From CAVYGN01 sp963796325 (GTDB taxonomy: Bacteria > Spirochaetota > Brevinematia > Brevinematales > JAOACQ01): 64,000 nucleotides of DNA. Every line of letters starts with the position of its first letter. The stretch's first letter is position 1. The stretch is from positions 1,736,001 to 1,800,000 of the forward strand of contig CAWCLF010000001.1 in NCBI GenBank assembly GCA_963796325.1, given 5' to 3'. The notes beneath the pieces are model-generated. The model did no database searches, was not told the DNA's origin, and saw only the letters and a list, made by a program, of their open reading frames with translations. The translations under genes were made by a program, and so were the position numbers. Below are positions 8,384-16,727 of the stretch, one piece after another.

Positions 8384-8764
8384 ATGCCTGAAATTCTTAA
8401 AGGGGAAATCATCCAGCTTATAATTTATGCCGTTTTCGGCGTTATAGCCGCAGTAACCAGGTTCAAAAAAATGCTGTTTTTCGGCCTCGGATTTGTAACC
8501 GCAACAGGCATCCCGTCGATCCTGCTCGGATACGGTTTCAAGGGGATGAAAGCCGCTATGGCCTAAGGCAATACGGATTATGAAAAATTCCGCGGCCTGC
8601 CCGTAGCGAACGGCCTGTGGGGGATTTTGCATCTGTTATTAGCGCTCATCTATCAGAATATTAAAGATGAATTTAAAATCGGCCTGAATATCCGGACTTT
8701 CCTGCTGGCGCTGGGATTCTGCATTGTCTATATTCCGCTGTCGATCATGCAGGGGCAGGGATGA
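8384..8764 (+). pseudogene. small membrane protein interrupted by in-frame TAA
   Basis: Begins at ATG 8384 behind AAGGAG and codes 60 residues with two hydrophobic segments up to a TAA at 8564-8566. Reading on in the same frame gives 65 further residues without a stop until TGA at 8762-8764. These include a DYEKFRGLPVANGLWGI segment and two more hydrophobic stretches, which look like real membrane-protein sequence. The simplest reading is a single protein of about 125 residues with four TM segments, broken by a nonsense change, a sequencing error or a recoded stop. If the stop is used, the product is a 60-residue two-TM protein. It is the third gene of the AbrB-FliG operon. Confidence 0.6.
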
Positions 8765-8805
8765 CGCACGCAGCGGCACGGGGGGGGAGCGGACATCGCG
8801 GAATT

Positions 8806-8834
8806 TTGATAAATTAATGCAGTGCGATTAGAAT
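8806..8834 (+). promoter_or_regulatory. sigma70-type promoter for the MBL-fold hydrolase
   Basis: TTGATA (8806-8811), 17 bp spacer, TAGAAT (8829-8834), about 33 bp before the start codon at 8868. Confidence 0.55.
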
Positions 8835-8867
8835 ATTAGGCTACCTTCCTAATACATAGGCAGAGGG

Positions 8868-9623
8868 ATGAAAATGCAATTTATCAGGCACGCTACATTC
8901 GTTCTGAATTTTAACAGTAAAAAAATATTGGTCGACCCGATGCTTTCAGGCGTTGGAGAAATGCGGCCCGTTCCATCTAGGGCCAATAGAAAACGAAATC
9001 CCTTGATCCCGCTGCCGGTTGCAATAAATAATTTAATTAAAGATACCGATGCGGTACTGCTAACCCATTATCATTTCGACCACTTCGATAAAACGGCTCT
9101 AAAAATACTGCCCAAAAATATTCCCATATTCTGCCAGCCCGGCGATGATAAAAAATTAAAATCCAGAGGATTTATTAATGTAATGCCGGTCATTGATGAA
9201 ATCGAATGGGAATCAATTTCATTCAAAAGGTTTCCCGCCAATCATGCCGAAGGTGTATTTCTTAATAAATTAATGGGAAAATCCTCCTCCTATTATATCC
9301 AAAAAGGATCCGGATCGATATTTATAACCGGAGATGCAATTCTTGACGAATTATTATTATATAGTTTAGAACAAACCAAGCCGGAATTAATAATTGCAAA
9401 TGCCGGTTCCGCCGGGTTTCTCTGGGGCAAGCCGATTACATTAACGGCCGGCTCGTTAAAAAAAATTACCCAGTTATTACCTCTATCAAAGATAATTGCA
9501 GTTCATATGAATGCAATAAACCATTGCATGTTAACAAAAGAAGATTTAAAAAATTTCTTGATAAAAGAAAACCTGGCAACGAATATTTATATCCCGGATG
9601 AAGGAGAAGCATTTGCATTATAA
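8868..9623 (+). CDS. metallo-beta-lactamase fold hydrolase (UlaG-like)
   Basis: A 251-residue MBL-fold protein. The metal-binding HxHxDH motif is LTHYHFDHFD (about residues 64-73); a FPANHAEG segment supplies the next histidine and FITGDAI the bridging aspartate, with a late histidine in AVHMNAINH. The short leader strand HATFVLNF and a KILVDPM stretch are typical of the UlaG/L-ascorbate-6-phosphate lactonase-like branch, but the substrate cannot be inferred. Codon use is more AT-rich than in the neighbouring 5-8 kb genes. It has its own promoter. Confidence 0.8.
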   Translation: MKMQFIRHATFVLNFNSKKILVDPMLSGVGEMRPVPSRANRKRNPLIPLPVAINNLIKDTDAVLLTHYHFDHFDKTALKILPKNIPIFCQPGDDKKLKSRGFINVMPVIDEIEWESISFKRFPANHAEGVFLNKLMGKSSSYYIQKGSGSIFITGDAILDELLLYSLEQTKPELIIANAGSAGFLWGKPITLTAGSLKKITQLLPLSKIIAVHMNAINHCMLTKEDLKNFLIKENLATNIYIPDEGEAFAL

Positions 9624-9680
9624 TAATGCAATAATAAATAGAATTTACAGAGATTTCAAAGAGCCTGCAACATACCTGAC

Positions 9681-9708
9681 TTGAATTTTACGATTTCCAT
9701 GATACATT
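9681..9708 (+). promoter_or_regulatory. possible sigma70-type promoter for the C45-family hydrolase
   Basis: TTGAAT (9681-9686), 16 bp spacer, TACATT (9703-9708), about 50 bp before the start at 9758. Weaker than the other promoter calls. Confidence 0.35.
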
Positions 9709-9757
9709 AAAAAGAGCTGTAAAAAATCTGACGAATCCGGAAATAATGAGAGGTAAT

Positions 9758-10909
9758 ATGAAAAGATTAACCGGTTTAATTATTTTAGGTCTGCTGAATT
9801 TAATATCTGTCAGGCAATTAACAGCTCAAGACTTCATCATGATCAATGCCGTTTCATATAAGGGAAGCTCATACGATATAGGGTTTAAAGAGGGCAAGGA
9901 GGTCCTGAAGATCGAGCCGTATTTCAGGCAGGTTTTAAAAGCTCCCGTGTTTACAAAAACAACTTCAAGCAATTTCAATGAAGTTTCCGGGCTCTTAAAA
10001 GAATTCGATAATGATATCCTGGATGAAATGAAAGGATTTTCCGAGGCTTCCGGTATTCCCTATGAGGATATAGTAGTCAAATTAAGCGGATACGGGATTA
10101 CAAAGCCCGCAATACCTCATGGCTGCACGCAGATAGCTGTTTTACCGGGTAAAACCCTAAACCGTCATTTATTAGCGGGAAGAAATTACGATTATACGGC
10201 TGATAAAAATTTAACGGATTTCATCCTTGTCCTGCTCTATCCCGATTCCTTCAAGTCATCGATCGGAACTTCCCAATTTGTTTTCGGGCGGATCGAAGGT
10301 ATGAACGATTCGGGTTTATACGCCGGGATGTCATACGCGCATGGAACAGGCCGAAATGAAAACGGATTTTTCTTCCCTATTATAGTCAGAATGATCCTTG
10401 ATAAATGCAGGGATACCGGAGAAGCGCTTGAAATGATAAAGAAAATTCCTCATTCCTGCGCATATAATTATCTTATAGCGGATAAAACAAATGCGGTTGC
10501 GGTCGAAGTAAGCCCGCCTAAAATCGCGGTAAGGAATCCTGAAAATAATATTATTGTTGTCGTCAATCATTATATAAAAGATGAAATGAAATCCGAGCAG
10601 AAATGGCTTATGCCTAATTCACAGAACCGGTACAAAATTGCAGCATCAAAACTGAGTAATGTAAACAATATAGACGGTTTAAAAAAATTTTTATCCGCAC
10701 CTATGCCGGAAGGCGTTTGCCAGAATTATTATAACGATTATCTGGGCACCCTCTGGTCCGCCGTATTCGATTTGACGGATAATACGGTCTGGTATTCTTT
10801 CGGATCGCCGTCCTTGAACGATTACATTGCGATAGATTTTAAAAACGGCGAAATGTTAAACAAAACCATTAAAGGAATTCTGCCGCAGAACGAGCCTCTA
10901 ACTAATTAG
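9758..10909 (+). CDS. secreted C45-family autoproteolytic acyltransferase/hydrolase
   Basis: 383 residues from the ATG at 9758, preferred over the ATG at 9746 because a GAGAGG site lies just upstream and the signal peptide begins there. After a Sec signal (ending near LTAQD), the protein matches the C45 acyl-transferase/Ntn-hydrolase family: SYDIGFKEGK near the start, then a PHGCTQIAV segment whose Cys is the likely autoprocessed N-terminal nucleophile, then AGRNYDY. Relatives include isopenicillin-N acyltransferase-like and bile-salt-hydrolase-like enzymes. The substrate is unknown, but it should act outside the cytoplasm. Confidence 0.75.
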   Translation: MKRLTGLIILGLLNLISVRQLTAQDFIMINAVSYKGSSYDIGFKEGKEVLKIEPYFRQVLKAPVFTKTTSSNFNEVSGLLKEFDNDILDEMKGFSEASGIPYEDIVVKLSGYGITKPAIPHGCTQIAVLPGKTLNRHLLAGRNYDYTADKNLTDFILVLLYPDSFKSSIGTSQFVFGRIEGMNDSGLYAGMSYAHGTGRNENGFFFPIIVRMILDKCRDTGEALEMIKKIPHSCAYNYLIADKTNAVAVEVSPPKIAVRNPENNIIVVVNHYIKDEMKSEQKWLMPNSQNRYKIAASKLSNVNNIDGLKKFLSAPMPEGVCQNYYNDYLGTLWSAVFDLTDNTVWYSFGSPSLNDYIAIDFKNGEMLNKTIKGILPQNEPLTN

Positions 10910-10924
10910 TCTTTGAAAAGCAGC

Positions 10925-11528
10925 TTACTTTAAAGAAATAAGGCCGCTCCTGGTCACGGTCACATTCCCTTTCGCTCCAGGGGCGTTGAGCACATGCCAG
11001 ACCACATACTGCTCCGCGTAAAGCGTTGACGACGGCATCAGATCAACAGGCAGGATCACCTTGAAACCGCGTATTACGGATCCGATCATAGTCCCGAGGA
11101 CCGCTCCTTCTGCGGCAGTTCCCGTTCTTTTTCAGATGCTTTTCAAGGTCAGTCCCGAAATATTTATCGACGCCCGATTTTACGACAAGCTCGTATTTTT
11201 CCTGTTTAACCTCGGGGAGGACCGCATCGGGACCGGCATCTTTTGTAATCGAATAAACGACAAGAATTTTATCAGCCCGGGCCCATTCGAGGAGTTTTTT
11301 TATTTTCGGGACCGCAGCAACAGCTCTGGGGCGGGACTGAACGGTTTTCTTTTCTATGTCGAGGATAAGAAGGGCTGTGGAAGAGGCATCGACTTTTACT
11401 GTTTTAAGATCAACTACCGGGGGAGCCTTAACCTTGTCCCACTGGCCGATGATTGTTTCATCATCTGCGAAGATCGAACCTGAAAAAATGAAAAATGCGG
11501 CAAATAATATCAGAACGGGCTTTTCCAT
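10925..11528 (-). pseudogene. exported isochorismatase-like protein, frameshifted
   Basis: Begins at ATG 11528 behind GGGAGG, with a Sec signal (cleavage near SIFADDE), then an isochorismatase-like core (ALLILDIEK, LLEWARADKILVVYSIT). At about 11118-11125 the frame breaks: the original frame runs into junk and stops at 11043, while a shifted frame gives AAEGAVLGTMIGSVIRGFKVI and continues to a TAA at 10925. The strand that normally precedes this motif is missing, so a small deletion of length not divisible by three is likely. At the position of the family's catalytic Cys there is Ala, so even the intact parent may not have been a standard hydrolase. Confidence 0.7.
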
Positions 11529-11543
11529 AAAACCTCCCATGGA

Positions 11544-11726
11544 TCAATCCCGGGGGCGGGGTTTCCTCTGCTTCATAAACCGGCCCCATCCCAGGTCCCT
11601 TTTTAACAGTTCCTTGATGTATTCCGATACGCCGATACCTTTATCTTTGCAATGCTTTTGTATATTATTGTAAAATTGGGTTTCCTGGGGGGTGAAATGG
11701 ATTTGAATCGACATTCCTTCTTCCAT
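11544..11726 (-). CDS. small ribbon-helix-helix-like protein
   Basis: 60 residues, ATG at 11726 behind AAGGAG. The IQIHFTPQETQFYNNI stretch followed by a GIGVSEYIKELLKRDL helix looks like a ribbon-helix-helix (CopG/Arc-type) or related small DNA-binding fold. It lies 15 bp upstream of the frameshifted isochorismatase-like gene on the same strand, so the two form an operon. Its function is uncertain. Confidence 0.5.
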   Translation of the reverse strand: MEEGMSIQIHFTPQETQFYNNIQKHCKDKGIGVSEYIKELLKRDLGWGRFMKQRKPRPRD

Positions 11727-11750
11727 AGCAAGCTCCTTTTAATATTTATA

Positions 11751-11779
11751 ATAATAATTGATGCCGATTTATTTGTCTA
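11751..11779 (-). promoter_or_regulatory. sigma70-type promoter for the RHH/isochorismatase operon
   Basis: On the minus strand: TAGACA (11779-11774), 17 bp spacer, TATTAT (11756-11751). It ends 4 bp before the left terminal inverted repeat of the element at 11783. Confidence 0.5.
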
Positions 11780-11782
11780 ATG

Positions 11783-11917
11783 AGTTAAGGGCAGTTCTAA
11801 AAACTCACATAAGTGGGTTTTTAGATTACTGCCCTTTATGGGCATTCCTAATCCAGTTAATAAGATATAATTTCGATAAAAACTTTTATATTATCGATAT
11901 TGGAATTGCCCTTAACT
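11783..11917. repeat. MITE-like palindromic element with terminal inverted repeats
   Basis: A 135 bp element bounded by AGTTAAGGGCAGTTCTAA (11783-11800) and the inverted AGTTAAGGGCAATTCCAA (11917-11900), matching at 16 of 18 positions. Inside it a long hairpin (11787-11836) folds with AAGGGCAGT pairing to ACTGCCCTT and CTAAAAAC pairing to GTTTTTAG. A third copy of the GGGCANTYCTAAT motif starts at 11840. There is no coding capacity. This is the structure expected of a non-autonomous mobile element or a dispersed extragenic palindrome. Confidence 0.6.
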
Positions 11918-12091
11918 TTTAATGAATAGCTTTTCTATTTAATCGGGATTTCCCGGATGAAAACTTGAAAAAAGTATTAAACCATGGTATAACTATAGAA
12001 TATATAAAGAGATAATATCTTCCGCCGATGCAGGATTGCTCCGGGATGCTAAACGGGAAATTCCGAATGAATTGTTTTGCGGGGGTAAGTA
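11918..12091 (+). other. leader region before the PanE-like gene
   Basis: No gene is seen. It contains the promoter described at 11965-11993. Together with the element at 11783-11917 it fills the 365 bp gap between genes. Confidence 0.5.
11965..11993 (+). promoter_or_regulatory. sigma70-type promoter for the PanE-like gene
   Basis: TTGAAA (11965-11970), 17 bp spacer, TATAAC (11988-11993). The leader is about 90 nt. Confidence 0.55.
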
Positions 12092-13027
12092 ATGCAAAAA
12101 GATAATGCAAGAATACTCGTTATAGGGGCGGGAGTTAATGGATGCGCCTGTGCTGCTGAATTATGCAATGCCGGAATAAATGTAACCATACTTGCAAGAG
12201 GCAAGCGATACGAGGATATTAAATCTGAAGGCATAATCATAGAAAACCCATTTAACAACAAACGTACAATAACAAAAGTCCCGGTTATTAATGAGCTTAA
12301 ACCTGAAGATATTTACGACTATATTCTTGTGATTATCCGCAAGAACCAGGTATCGGCTCTATTGCCTGTATTGGCAAAAAATAAAACACTTAATATTGTT
12401 TTTATGGGAAATTCTCTTGCAAGCCCGGATGAATATACAAATGCAGTAGGCAGGGATCGCGTAATGATGGGTTCTGTTTTTGCCGGGGGTAGAAGGGAAG
12501 ATAATATCATCAGGGCTATTATAATAAAATCTATTGCGGGAGCAGTCGGTGAAATCAATGGCGCTATTTCCCCAAGGCTTACAAGATTGGTTAATATCCT
12601 GCGCAGCTGCGGCTTCAAATCGGCATCTTCAACCAATATAGTAGATTCTATTATCACCCATGCGGCAGGACTTCCGGCAATAGCATTATTAACTTACAAG
12701 CATAATTTGGATGTAGGGGCATTAATCAAATCAACCGGAGATCTCAGGTTATTGGTTGACGCAACAAGGGAATCATATACTGTTATCAAAACTCTCGGGT
12801 ATAAAATAATTCCCGGATCTACAAATATCGTCTATTTTATACCCCGTTTCATTATCATTGCCCTTTTACGCATTCTGCTGAAAACAAAAATATTTGAAGT
12901 CGGCGGTTTATATCATTTATCTCAGGCTCCTGATGAAATGAACTTTATTGCCGGAGAACTCAAACTGTTAGTAAAAAAATCCGGGCTTCCAGTTCCCGCT
13001 CTTAGAAAATTACTAAATATGGCGTAA
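12092..13027 (+). CDS. ketopantoate reductase-like NAD(P)-binding protein
   Basis: A 311-residue protein with an N-terminal Rossmann fold (ILVIGAGVNGCACAAEL, residues 8-24) and the GINVTILARG strand typical of the ApbA/PanE family. A mid-protein VFMGNSLASPDEY segment corresponds to the family's NG-containing motif, and the C-terminal half is the helical ketopantoate-reductase-like dimer domain. It has a GGGGGT ribosome-binding site. Many family members are not true pantothenate enzymes, so the pathway is left open. No pan genes are adjacent. Confidence 0.72.
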   Translation: MQKDNARILVIGAGVNGCACAAELCNAGINVTILARGKRYEDIKSEGIIIENPFNNKRTITKVPVINELKPEDIYDYILVIIRKNQVSALLPVLAKNKTLNIVFMGNSLASPDEYTNAVGRDRVMMGSVFAGGRREDNIIRAIIIKSIAGAVGEINGAISPRLTRLVNILRSCGFKSASSTNIVDSIITHAAGLPAIALLTYKHNLDVGALIKSTGDLRLLVDATRESYTVIKTLGYKIIPGSTNIVYFIPRFIIIALLRILLKTKIFEVGGLYHLSQAPDEMNFIAGELKLLVKKSGLPVPALRKLLNMA

Positions 13028-13099
13028 TTATCTTAGTGCTATTTTTCTAGAATTCTCAGGTAAAATTCGGGACGATTAACAATAAGCAGGTGAGGGATT

Positions 13100-14020
13100 A
13101 TGAAAGCGATCATATGCACAAAATACGGGACTCCTGACGTTCTGGAGCTTAGAGAAGTGGAAAAACCGGTTCCCGGAAAAAACGACGTATTAATAAGGAT
13201 CTTTGCAACGGCGGTAACGGCAAGCGACTGCATAATCCGCGGTTTTAACGTTCCCATCGGTTTCAAGCTCCCGATGGCAATTGCGATAGGTTTTACAAAA
13301 CCCAGGCAGCCCATACTCGGGATAGTGTTTGCCGGGGAAATAGATTCCGCCGGTATTGAAGTAGAATTGTTTAATAAAGGCGACCGGGTTTTCGGATGGG
13401 ACCTTTTTCCCGGTTTCGGCGCGTATGCCGAGTACAAATGCATGTCTGAAAAAGGGATGCTGGCAATAAAACCGTCAAATGTGAATTTTGAAGAAGCCGC
13501 AGCTATTCCTTACGGCGGGCTTTTAGCTCTGCATTTCCTGAAAAAAGGGAATATACGAAGCGGGCAAAAAGTCCTTATTTACGGAGCTTCCGGGGCAGTC
13601 GGCACCTCCGCCGTACAGCTTGCCGGGAGTTACGGAGCGAAGGTTACCGGGGTCTGCAGCACCGAAAATTTAGAGCTGGTGAAATCACTGGGGGCTGAAA
13701 AGGTAATCGATTATACGAAAGAGGATTTTACAGGCAGGGGAGAGCTTTACGATCTTATCTTCGATGCCGCAGGAAAAAGGAAAAGCTCAAAATTTAAATT
13801 ACAATGCAGAACGGCTCTGGCTCCGGGCGGGAAATACTTGTCGGTCGATGACGGAACGCCGAAGCCTCAAATAGAAGATTTGATTTTACTCAAGGATCTG
13901 GTCGAAGCGGGAAAGCTGAAACCTGTCATCGACAGAATATATAAGCTCGAACAGATGGCCGAGGCCCACAGGTATGCAGATAAAGGGCATAAGAAAGGGA
14001 ATGTGGTGATAACCGTTTAA
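13100..14020 (+). CDS. zinc-independent MDR quinone/alcohol oxidoreductase
   Basis: A 306-residue medium-chain dehydrogenase/reductase. The N-terminal GroES-like domain begins MKAIICTKYGTPDVLEL; LGIVFAGEIDSAG and GDRVFGW are the usual family landmarks. The Rossmann motif is KVLIYGASGAVGTSAVQLA (about 154-172), and KVIDYTKEDF follows. No structural or catalytic zinc cysteine cluster is seen, so it belongs to the quinone-reductase-like branch and uses NAD(P)H. The substrate is unknown. It stands alone between a PanE-like gene and small membrane genes. Confidence 0.82.
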   Translation: MKAIICTKYGTPDVLELREVEKPVPGKNDVLIRIFATAVTASDCIIRGFNVPIGFKLPMAIAIGFTKPRQPILGIVFAGEIDSAGIEVELFNKGDRVFGWDLFPGFGAYAEYKCMSEKGMLAIKPSNVNFEEAAAIPYGGLLALHFLKKGNIRSGQKVLIYGASGAVGTSAVQLAGSYGAKVTGVCSTENLELVKSLGAEKVIDYTKEDFTGRGELYDLIFDAAGKRKSSKFKLQCRTALAPGGKYLSVDDGTPKPQIEDLILLKDLVEAGKLKPVIDRIYKLEQMAEAHRYADKGHKKGNVVITV

Positions 14021-14039
14021 TAATTAAGAGGGAGTTTTT

Positions 14040-14120
14040 ATGAATATCGGTATAACGGACGCCGATCGTGATCCGGCTTCAGGGCGAATGGATCCGAATG
14101 TCCATTTTTACATGGAGTAA
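14040..14120 (+). CDS. possible 26-residue peptide or gene remnant
   Basis: ATG at 14040 behind GAGGGAG, 26 codons, ending TAA at 14118-14120. The C-terminal MDPNVHFYME resembles the end of a VOC/glyoxalase-type domain, so this may be what is left after an internal deletion. The strong ribosome-binding site is the only other support. Confidence 0.25.
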   Translation: MNIGITDADRDPASGRMDPNVHFYME

Positions 14121-14149
14121 AAATATATTATTAAAAGGAGCGCAGGCAT

Positions 14150-14620
14150 ATGGCATTTTTAGTTTTTTGGGCCATCGGATTAATTGCCGGGATTGTTACA
14201 ACGATTTTAAACCCGGCCATACGAGACATAATTTCGGTATCGAATAACCTTTTGAATTATCAATTGACCCTATCGGTTAGCATGTCCGGCATTTCAGGAT
14301 TTTTCGGGCATGTATTCTTTTCCGATAAACTGGCGGAATCGATAGGCTGGGCAAAAGGCAATCCTTTTCAAAAAGAACTCGGTTCCGCCCAGGCGGGATA
14401 TATAATTTTAGGCATTTTATGCAATTACTATAAGGGCGGATTCTGGCTCGCCTCAATTATAGCCGTTTCTCCTCTGTTTTTAGGAGCTGCAATAATTCAC
14501 ATAAGGGAAATGATCCTGAAAAAGAATTTCAAAGCCAATAACTCTTTTGTCGTCGCCCCCGATTTATTGATGCCGGTTACATTGATCGTATTGTCGATTA
14601 CCGGAAATTTGTGGAAATAG
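14150..14620 (+). CDS. DUF6790-like integral membrane protein
   Basis: 156 residues with about four hydrophobic segments, behind an AAAAGGAG site. The GWAKGNPFQKELGSAQAGY stretch between TM2 and TM3 matches the conserved motif I associate with DUF6790 family membrane proteins. No function is known. The family assignment rests on that motif alone. Confidence 0.6.
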   Translation: MAFLVFWAIGLIAGIVTTILNPAIRDIISVSNNLLNYQLTLSVSMSGISGFFGHVFFSDKLAESIGWAKGNPFQKELGSAQAGYIILGILCNYYKGGFWLASIIAVSPLFLGAAIIHIREMILKKNFKANNSFVVAPDLLMPVTLIVLSITGNLWK

Positions 14621-14751
14621 TATTATCTGGCCTTAAAGCAAAATATCAGATCCGGCGATAAAATTCTTACCGGTTTTCCATGATAATAGGCATAAAAGAC
14701 CTAAAATCGAGCAATTATACGGATGATGACGGCGAGAATAAGGATTGAAGA

Positions 14752-15192
14752 TTGAAAAGAAACTTTATAATATTGTTCACGGTAACTTTAGTCATAACAG
14801 TTTTTTTTAACTGCTTCCTTGAGTTTTGTGTTAGAATATTCGGTAATGAAGCTTTAAGCGAGATAAAATCAAGATATACTAAAGAGAGTCATAACTCCGG
14901 TGTAATGGCAAGTAAATTTATCCGTTCTATTCATTACATCTCAACAAATAAACAATACTTAATAAATTATGAATTTTACATCGGCGTCAAAAAATATGCT
15001 AATGAAGCTGAGGTCGATAAAGATTTTTTAAATAAATTGTCAAATGATAATACTGTCTTAATTAAATATGCTCCATTTTACCCAAGTTTGAATTATATAA
15101 AGGATTATGGAATTATATTTTTGGGGTTTCGTTTTTTTATTATAATTATTTCATATTCAATAATCATTATATTTATTAAAACTATATTATAA
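14752..15192 (+). CDS. small two-TM membrane protein, DUF3592-like
   Basis: 146 residues, probably starting at the TTG at 14752 (AAGGA lies just upstream). It has an N-terminal TM helix, about 85 extracytoplasmic residues and a C-terminal TM helix. The middle (YEFYIGVKKYANE, then VLIKYAPFYPSLNYIKDYG) follows the layout of DUF3592 domains. Base composition is distinctly AT-richer than flanking genes, consistent with an acquired or fast-evolving gene. Confidence 0.5.
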   Translation: MKRNFIILFTVTLVITVFFNCFLEFCVRIFGNEALSEIKSRYTKESHNSGVMASKFIRSIHYISTNKQYLINYEFYIGVKKYANEAEVDKDFLNKLSNDNTVLIKYAPFYPSLNYIKDYGIIFLGFRFFIIIISYSIIIIFIKTIL

Positions 15193-15415
15193 TTTACCAT
15201 TTGCCCCTCCTTATTTCTGCCGGATATTTATAATAGTATGAATTTCCCATTTAGAATATTGGAACTCCAAAAATCCGGTTTTCAAAATGATATACCAAAA
15301 TTTTATTGAATTTGTTGCACCAAGTCAACATAAAGCACATCTTTCCCTGGTAAGAGCGCTGGAGAGGCAGGATTCATAGCTACAGGGTTAATTGGACGAA
15401 GTCAGCCCGGTCTAT

Positions 15416-16057
15416 TCAGCTCTTGATATAGGATACCGGATTATTCAGCAGCAAATACTGCGAATCCTTAAGTTTCAGCACTTTTTTCAGTTCATCCCTG
15501 TCCATTGTAACCCTCGGCCTCGTCGCAAGTCCGGAGCCTGCGCAAAAAATCGAGATGTTCTCCGATACGATACCGGCGTCTTCCGCCGCCTGGGACATTT
15601 TCATCGAATCGTCGCCGGATCTGAACCTCGAGATATCCGAAACCAATAAGCAGAATACCGGGGCATCGGCGAAATTCGCCTGCCTGCCGGCGGCGAGCTT
15701 CCTGTAATCTCCGTCGGCTGCCAGTTCCAGATCCTCTTTTTTCGCATTGTAAATATAAACGCCGCTTTTCATGACAACATAAATATCGATGTCCTGGGAG
15801 TTCATCGACGAAGGGGCGGTCCTCTTGCCGTTATCAGGCCTGTTCACGCCGTCCGCGGCCCATAATAAATCCGACAGATCCTTCAGGCTTAGATCGTTCG
15901 TATCGAATTTGGACGCCGATCCCCTTAATGAAAAGGCTTTCATAACCAGAAATCCTCTGCCGAGGTCAGGCGGTTTTAACGCTATTGTCGCCACCGTTTG
16001 AGAAAAAACGGGTCCCGCCAGGAATGATAAACAGACAAGAACAAGCAATTTTTTCAT
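15416..16057 (-). CDS. exported SagB/nitroreductase-like protein
   Basis: 213 residues with a Sec signal (cleavage near GPVFSQT) followed by a nitroreductase-fold domain of the SagB/thiazole-oxidase-like type: FSLRGSASKFDTNDLSLKDLSDLLWAADGVNRPDNGKR at the start with the SxR region, and late segments MKMSQAAEDAGIVSENISIF and GLATRPRV typical of the flavin-binding family. An exported SagB-type oxidoreductase probably reaches the periplasm with its FMN, or has lost it; neither can be read here. Its start codon overlaps the stop of the upstream lipoprotein remnant (ATGA). Confidence 0.72.
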   Translation of the reverse strand: MKKLLVLVCLSFLAGPVFSQTVATIALKPPDLGRGFLVMKAFSLRGSASKFDTNDLSLKDLSDLLWAADGVNRPDNGKRTAPSSMNSQDIDIYVVMKSGVYIYNAKKEDLELAADGDYRKLAAGRQANFADAPVFCLLVSDISRFRSGDDSMKMSQAAEDAGIVSENISIFCAGSGLATRPRVTMDRDELKKVLKLKDSQYLLLNNPVSYIKS

Positions 16058-16498
16058 AAATCATCTCCTTTTATCAGGCGGGTTTCGCATTTCGTGAAGC
16101 AGCAATTACTGTAACAGATCCTGGCTCCGTTACCCAATATCGTCTCGTTATTTCCTAACCAATAGCAGGCTATTGTAGGATCGTTCCCGTCATTTCCGAT
16201 AGTATAGATACTGCCATTATATACAGAAATTGACTGCACCGATCCGCCCGATCCATTTTCTATATGTATTATTACCATCGGCAATATATATTGCATCGCT
16301 TCCGGATATATAGACAATGCCATTATAAATAAATATCGAATCTGTCTTACTCTGAGCCAAACCGCCATAAATTGTAATAGAATTATTTGAAGAACTGGAA
16401 TTGGCACCGGAAATAACAGTAACGACACCAGGATTATATGAACAATAGGAGATCAAAATATATAAAGCAATACCGAATAAATATATTTTATTCTTCAT
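16054..16498 (-). pseudogene. frameshifted ACYW-repeat lipoprotein remnant
   Basis: ATG at 16498 begins a lipoprotein signal (ILISYCSYNPG) and a short Ser-rich stretch (NSSSSNNS), then a repeat unit (IFIYNGIVYISGSDAIYIADGNN). The frame breaks near 16265-16275. A second frame continues with VQSISVYNGSIYTIGNDG and TIACYWLGNN, the hallmark repeat of the intact lipoprotein at 43407-44477, and stops at 16054. Only about two repeats remain, so it is also truncated. It is preceded by a perfect consensus promoter. Confidence 0.68.
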
Positions 16499-16575
16499 GA
16501 TCAGACAGTTGATCAATCAACTTATATAATTTAAATTCCCGATAAATCATATAAAATTCCGCATTAATTCCCCGA

Positions 16576-16604
16576 ATTATATCATAACCAAAACATTATG
16601 TCAA
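16576..16604 (-). promoter_or_regulatory. perfect consensus sigma70 promoter upstream of the lipoprotein remnant
   Basis: On the minus strand: TTGACA (16604-16599), 17 bp spacer, TATAAT (16581-16576). This is the best promoter in the window. It would drive the broken lipoprotein and the SagB-like gene after it. Confidence 0.65.
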
Positions 16605-16727
16605 AACAGTTTTGGACTGTCCGGATAATAAAATACCTCCTTTATTTAGAGAAATTTGGAAATTATATACCCAATAGTCAGGTTGTGAATGAAGCGCCGG
16701 AGCCGCAGCAAAAGAAAGCGAACTAAT

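Noticed and set aside
15287..15379. A 30-codon frame in the gap after the DUF3592-like gene
   Set aside because: No ribosome-binding site or similarity; too short to support.
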